DNA of 15,132 nt from WHTX01 sp038255145. GTDB lineage: Bacteria; Actinomycetota; Acidimicrobiia; Acidimicrobiales; CAIXPF01. A program made the position numbers and the translations under genes. Positions within the stretch are counted from its first letter, which is position 1. Every line of letters begins with the position of its first letter. The notes under the pieces were generated by a model, which saw only the letters and a program-made list of their open reading frames with translations, was not told where the DNA came from and did no database searches. The stretch spans positions 1 through 15,132 of the forward strand of contig JBBSLP010000094.1 in NCBI GenBank assembly GCA_038255145.1, written 5' to 3'. Below, one piece after another: positions 13,371-15,132 of this stretch.

Positions 13371-13967
13371 GTGCGCATGGCCGGTGCAGACGGGGATCCG
13401 GAGCGAGAGCGCGCGCTCGTTGATCGAGCGCGCCAGGGCGACCCGGATGCCTTCGCCACCCTCTACCGCCAGTACCTGCCCAAGATCCACGCCTTCTCCT
13501 ACCGGCGCTCCCACTCACGTGAGGTCGCCGAGGACGTCACCGCAGCCACCTTCGAGCGGGCCTTCCGCCAGTTGGAGCACTTCGAGTGGCGGGGCGGTGG
13601 CTTCGGGGCCTGGCTCTTCCGCATCGCCTCCAACGAGCTCGCAGACCACTACCGACGCCAGCACCGCTCACAGACCGAGCGGGGACAGATGGCGCTCCAC
13701 GCCTTGCACAGCGAGGCCACGATCGACGACCTCGAGCGCATCGAGAGCGGTGACGGGTCGACCCGGACGCTCATCGAGGCCATGGGGTCACTCAACCCCC
13801 GCTACCAGCAGGCCATCTCCCTGCGCTACCTGGCGGGGTTGTCACACGAAGAAGCGGCGGAAGCCATGGGTGCTTCGAAACCGGTGATGGCAGTGACCCT
13901 CACCCGGGCACTGAAGGCCCTCAAGAAAGCGATGGACAAGATGGGACCAATGGAGGGGGATTCGTGA
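13371..13967 (+). CDS. ECF-type RNA polymerase sigma factor
   Basis: The 198-residue protein has region 2 at about 25-95: DAFATLYRQYLPKIHAFSYRR, then the EDVTAATFERAFR helix, then the conserved GAWLFRIASNELADHYRR that recognises the -10 element. A short linker follows, and then region 4 at about 130-187 (LNPRYQQAISLRYLAGLSHEEAAEAMGASKPVMAVTLTRALKALK), a helix-turn-helix for the -35 element. Regions 1 and 3 are missing, as expected for extracytoplasmic-function sigma factors. I chose GTG 13371 for its leaderless -10 box; ATG 13377 is also possible, while an upstream ATG at 13305 falls inside the inverted repeat and is unlikely. The stop codon overlaps the start of the next gene (GTGA), so sigma factor and partner are translationally coupled. 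The inducing signal is unknown. Confidence 0.9.
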   Translation: MRMAGADGDPERERALVDRARQGDPDAFATLYRQYLPKIHAFSYRRSHSREVAEDVTAATFERAFRQLEHFEWRGGGFGAWLFRIASNELADHYRRQHRSQTERGQMALHALHSEATIDDLERIESGDGSTRTLIEAMGSLNPRYQQAISLRYLAGLSHEEAAEAMGASKPVMAVTLTRALKALKKAMDKMGPMEGDS

Positions 13968-14845
13968 ACGATCACGACCTCCACGATCAGCTCGAGCGCC
14001 TCGGGCGCCGGCCGGTTCCGCCTCCGCGCCCTGAGTTCGTCGAGACGTTGCTGGCTCGGATCCAGCTCACCGACGACTTGTCCGTGCCCTCGAACGTGGT
14101 GCCCATGCGGCGCCAGAACTGGGCCAAGGCTCGGTTCGCCGTGGTGGGTGTGGCCGCAGCTGTGCTCCTGGGCGCCGTGGGCATGGTGGCCCTGGCCCAG
14201 GACAGCCCCGAAGCGGGCACCAGCATCGGTGTGACCATGGCGGGCAACACCACGTTCGACAGGGAGGCCGAGGTCGACGGGTCGGGTCAGCTGAAGGCCG
14301 CCGACGGGGTGACCACGTTCCCCGACGGTGACTACACGGCCACGTGCAAGGAAGGCGGGGTGATCGCCTACGAGGGCGGCACCATCGCCTGCAGGACCGA
14401 CGAGCCCGTCGTGGTGACCATCAAGGACGGGCGGGTGTTCAAGGCCCACAACGTCCCCCAGCTCGGCGTTGGCGAGCAGCAGTCGCCCACCACCGAGGTC
14501 AGCATCAGCGGCCTCGACCTCACGTGGAACCCGGTGGCCGCCGGCACCGAGCTCAGCTGGTCAGCGACCTCGTCGAGCACGGCCGACACCGTGGCCCGAT
14601 ACCACGTGTTGCGCTCGCCCGACGCCACGGGCGTCATCGGCACCCTCGATCCGAACACGACGGCGGTGTACAAGGAACTGCCCGCCGATGCGGACTCGTT
14701 CAAGGACGACTTCTCCACCGTGGCCGCCAACACCCCCAAGGTGACCTACCGGGTGGTCGGGTTCGACAGCGACGGCACCCTGGTGGCCGACAGCGGCATC
14801 CTCACCCTGAACCTGGGTTGGGTGACCACCTCGTCCACCCGCTGA
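13964..14845 (+). CDS. Membrane protein, probable anti-sigma factor with a novel outer domain
   Basis: The 293-residue protein has a short cytoplasmic part (about 1-55), one membrane helix (about 56-78: ARFAVVGVAAAVLLGAVGMVALA) and an outer domain of about 215 residues. The GTG start overlaps the sigma stop codon (GTGA) behind a strong ribosome site (GGAGGGGGA). Overlap with an ECF sigma gene plus this topology make an anti-sigma role likely. However, the cytoplasmic part has no His-x3-Cys-x2-Cys zinc motif and is shorter than a classic anti-sigma domain. The outer part has two Cys (128 and 143), perhaps a disulphide. It ends in a beta-rich segment (about 180-285: LDLTWNPVAAGTELSWSATS, then YHVLRS, then VTYRVVGFDSDGTLVADSG) that resembles a fibronectin type III fold. 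An alternative is a sigma-controlled surface protein. The gene is followed by a 12-bp terminator-like hairpin. Confidence 0.7.
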   Translation: MNDHDLHDQLERLGRRPVPPPRPEFVETLLARIQLTDDLSVPSNVVPMRRQNWAKARFAVVGVAAAVLLGAVGMVALAQDSPEAGTSIGVTMAGNTTFDREAEVDGSGQLKAADGVTTFPDGDYTATCKEGGVIAYEGGTIACRTDEPVVVTIKDGRVFKAHNVPQLGVGEQQSPTTEVSISGLDLTWNPVAAGTELSWSATSSSTADTVARYHVLRSPDATGVIGTLDPNTTAVYKELPADADSFKDDFSTVAANTPKVTYRVVGFDSDGTLVADSGILTLNLGWVTTSSTR

Positions 14846-14884
14846 GCTGGCGGCACCGCTCGAGCAGGTGGGCACAACTCGTGA

Positions 14885-14913
14885 GACGGCCCGGGCTCCT
14901 GGCCCGGGCCGTC
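14885..14913 (+). terminator. 12-bp hairpin after the sigma / anti-sigma operon
   Basis: GACGGCCCGGGC (14885-14896) and GCCCGGGCCGTC (14902-14913) pair perfectly around the loop TCCTG. It begins 39 nt after the stop codon of the membrane protein gene and ends 27 nt before the tRNA promoter. There is no T tract. Confidence 0.78.
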
Positions 14914-14940
14914 GTCGCGCCCGGCTCCGCTGACGTGCGG

Positions 14941-14946
14941 TAGCGT
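14941..14946 (+). promoter_or_regulatory. -10 box TAGCGT for tRNA-Gln
   Basis: TAGCGT, preceded by GG, ends 14 nt before the first base of the tRNA, leaving a short 5' leader for RNase P. It is identical to the box before the adenosine kinase gene. Confidence 0.6.
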
Positions 14947-14960
14947 CAAGGCGGCCACGG

Positions 14961-15033
14961 TGGCGGGTAGTTCAATTGGCAGAACGCCTGACTTTGGATC
15001 AGGAGGCTGGAGGTTCGAGCCCTCCCCCGCCAG
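14961..15033 (+). tRNA. tRNA-Gln (anticodon UUG)
   Basis: The 73-nt gene folds into a full cloverleaf. The acceptor is TGGCGGG/CCCGCCA with discriminator G15033, and the D stem is GTTC/GAAC. The anticodon stem CCTGA/TCAGG closes the loop CTTTGGA, with anticodon TTG at 14994-14996 after T33. The variable loop is AGGCT, and the T stem GGAGG/CCTCC carries the loop TTCGAGC. The U1-A72 pair is typical of tRNA-Gln. CCA is not encoded (CTA follows the discriminator). It reads CAA directly and probably CAG by wobble. In this lineage, charging may go through Glu-tRNA-Gln and the GatCAB amidotransferase, which cannot be judged here. Confidence 0.97.
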
Positions 15034-15045
15034 CTACCCCCCTGA

Positions 15046-15070
15046 GCAGGGCGGTGTTCGCGCCGCCTGC
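15046..15070 (+). terminator. Hairpin with a TTCG loop after tRNA-Gln
   Basis: GCAGG pairs with CCTGC, and CGGTG pairs with CGCCG through one wobble. A single G (15051) is bulged, and the loop is TTCG. It begins 12 nt after the tRNA 3' end. It is a plausible terminator or a processing structure; no T tract follows, and the remaining 62 bases of the window show no gene start. Confidence 0.42.
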
Positions 15071-15132
15071 AAAGCCGGGGCGGATGGCCTCAGCTTCGCC
15101 GTGAGGGCTCGGTGGCCGGGCCCACGCCGTCC

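Noticed and set aside
14961..15033. tRNA gene as an integration site for a mobile element
   Set aside because: No integrase and no repeat of the tRNA 3' end are seen in the remaining 99 bases. The right flank is too short to decide, so nothing is claimed.

Overview
This is very GC-rich DNA (roughly 70% or more by eye) with strong C/G third-position preference and many GTG starts. Three things point to Actinomycetota: the 32-residue ribosomal protein bS22, IniB-type proteins, and the gene order metG-tatD-ksgA-ispE. Recurrent TANNNT -10 boxes placed 7-8 nt before start codons (leaderless mRNAs) fit as well. The absence of rpfB between tatD and ksgA, and the overall look of the proteins, suggest a deep-branching class such as Acidimicrobiia. 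That class assignment is inference only.

Layout. (1) 1-1644, minus strand: two acidic proteins that appear to share an IniB-like N-terminal domain; the downstream one runs off the left edge. (2) 1863-2864, plus: a PfkB-family adenosine kinase, followed by a 556-bp gap (2865-3420) with a hairpin and two copies of a 72-bp-period repeat. (3) 3421-4908 and 4967-6211, plus: a CoA-acylating methylmalonate-semialdehyde dehydrogenase and an FAD-dependent amine-oxidase-like enzyme. (4) 6254-7129, minus: a metallo-beta-lactamase-fold hydrolase. (5) 7293-8570, plus: RmuC. (6) 8630-12627, plus: metG, tatD, ksgA, ispE, closed by a hairpin over the ispE stop codon. (7) 12684-12782, minus: bS22, convergent with ispE. 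(8) 12783-13370: a 588-bp gap dense in inverted repeats. (9) 13371-14845, plus: an ECF sigma factor overlapping a single-pass membrane protein, probably its anti-sigma factor. A 12-bp hairpin follows, then tRNA-Gln(UUG) at 14961-15033.

How the genes relate. The metG-tatD-ksgA-ispE block is the conserved actinobacterial housekeeping neighbourhood (translation, nucleic-acid quality control, ribosome maturation, isoprenoid synthesis). The sigma/anti-sigma pair is a separate, translationally coupled signalling unit. The tRNA-Gln gene often precedes glmU-prs-rplY-pth in Actinobacteria, so those genes may lie just beyond the right edge.

I see no mobile element, phage gene or CRISPR array. The most unusual signals are a ladder of three overlapping five-codon mini-ORFs leading into the tatD start codon, the palindrome-rich gap before the sigma gene, the 72-bp repeat, and the uniform leaderless-promoter geometry at five genes.
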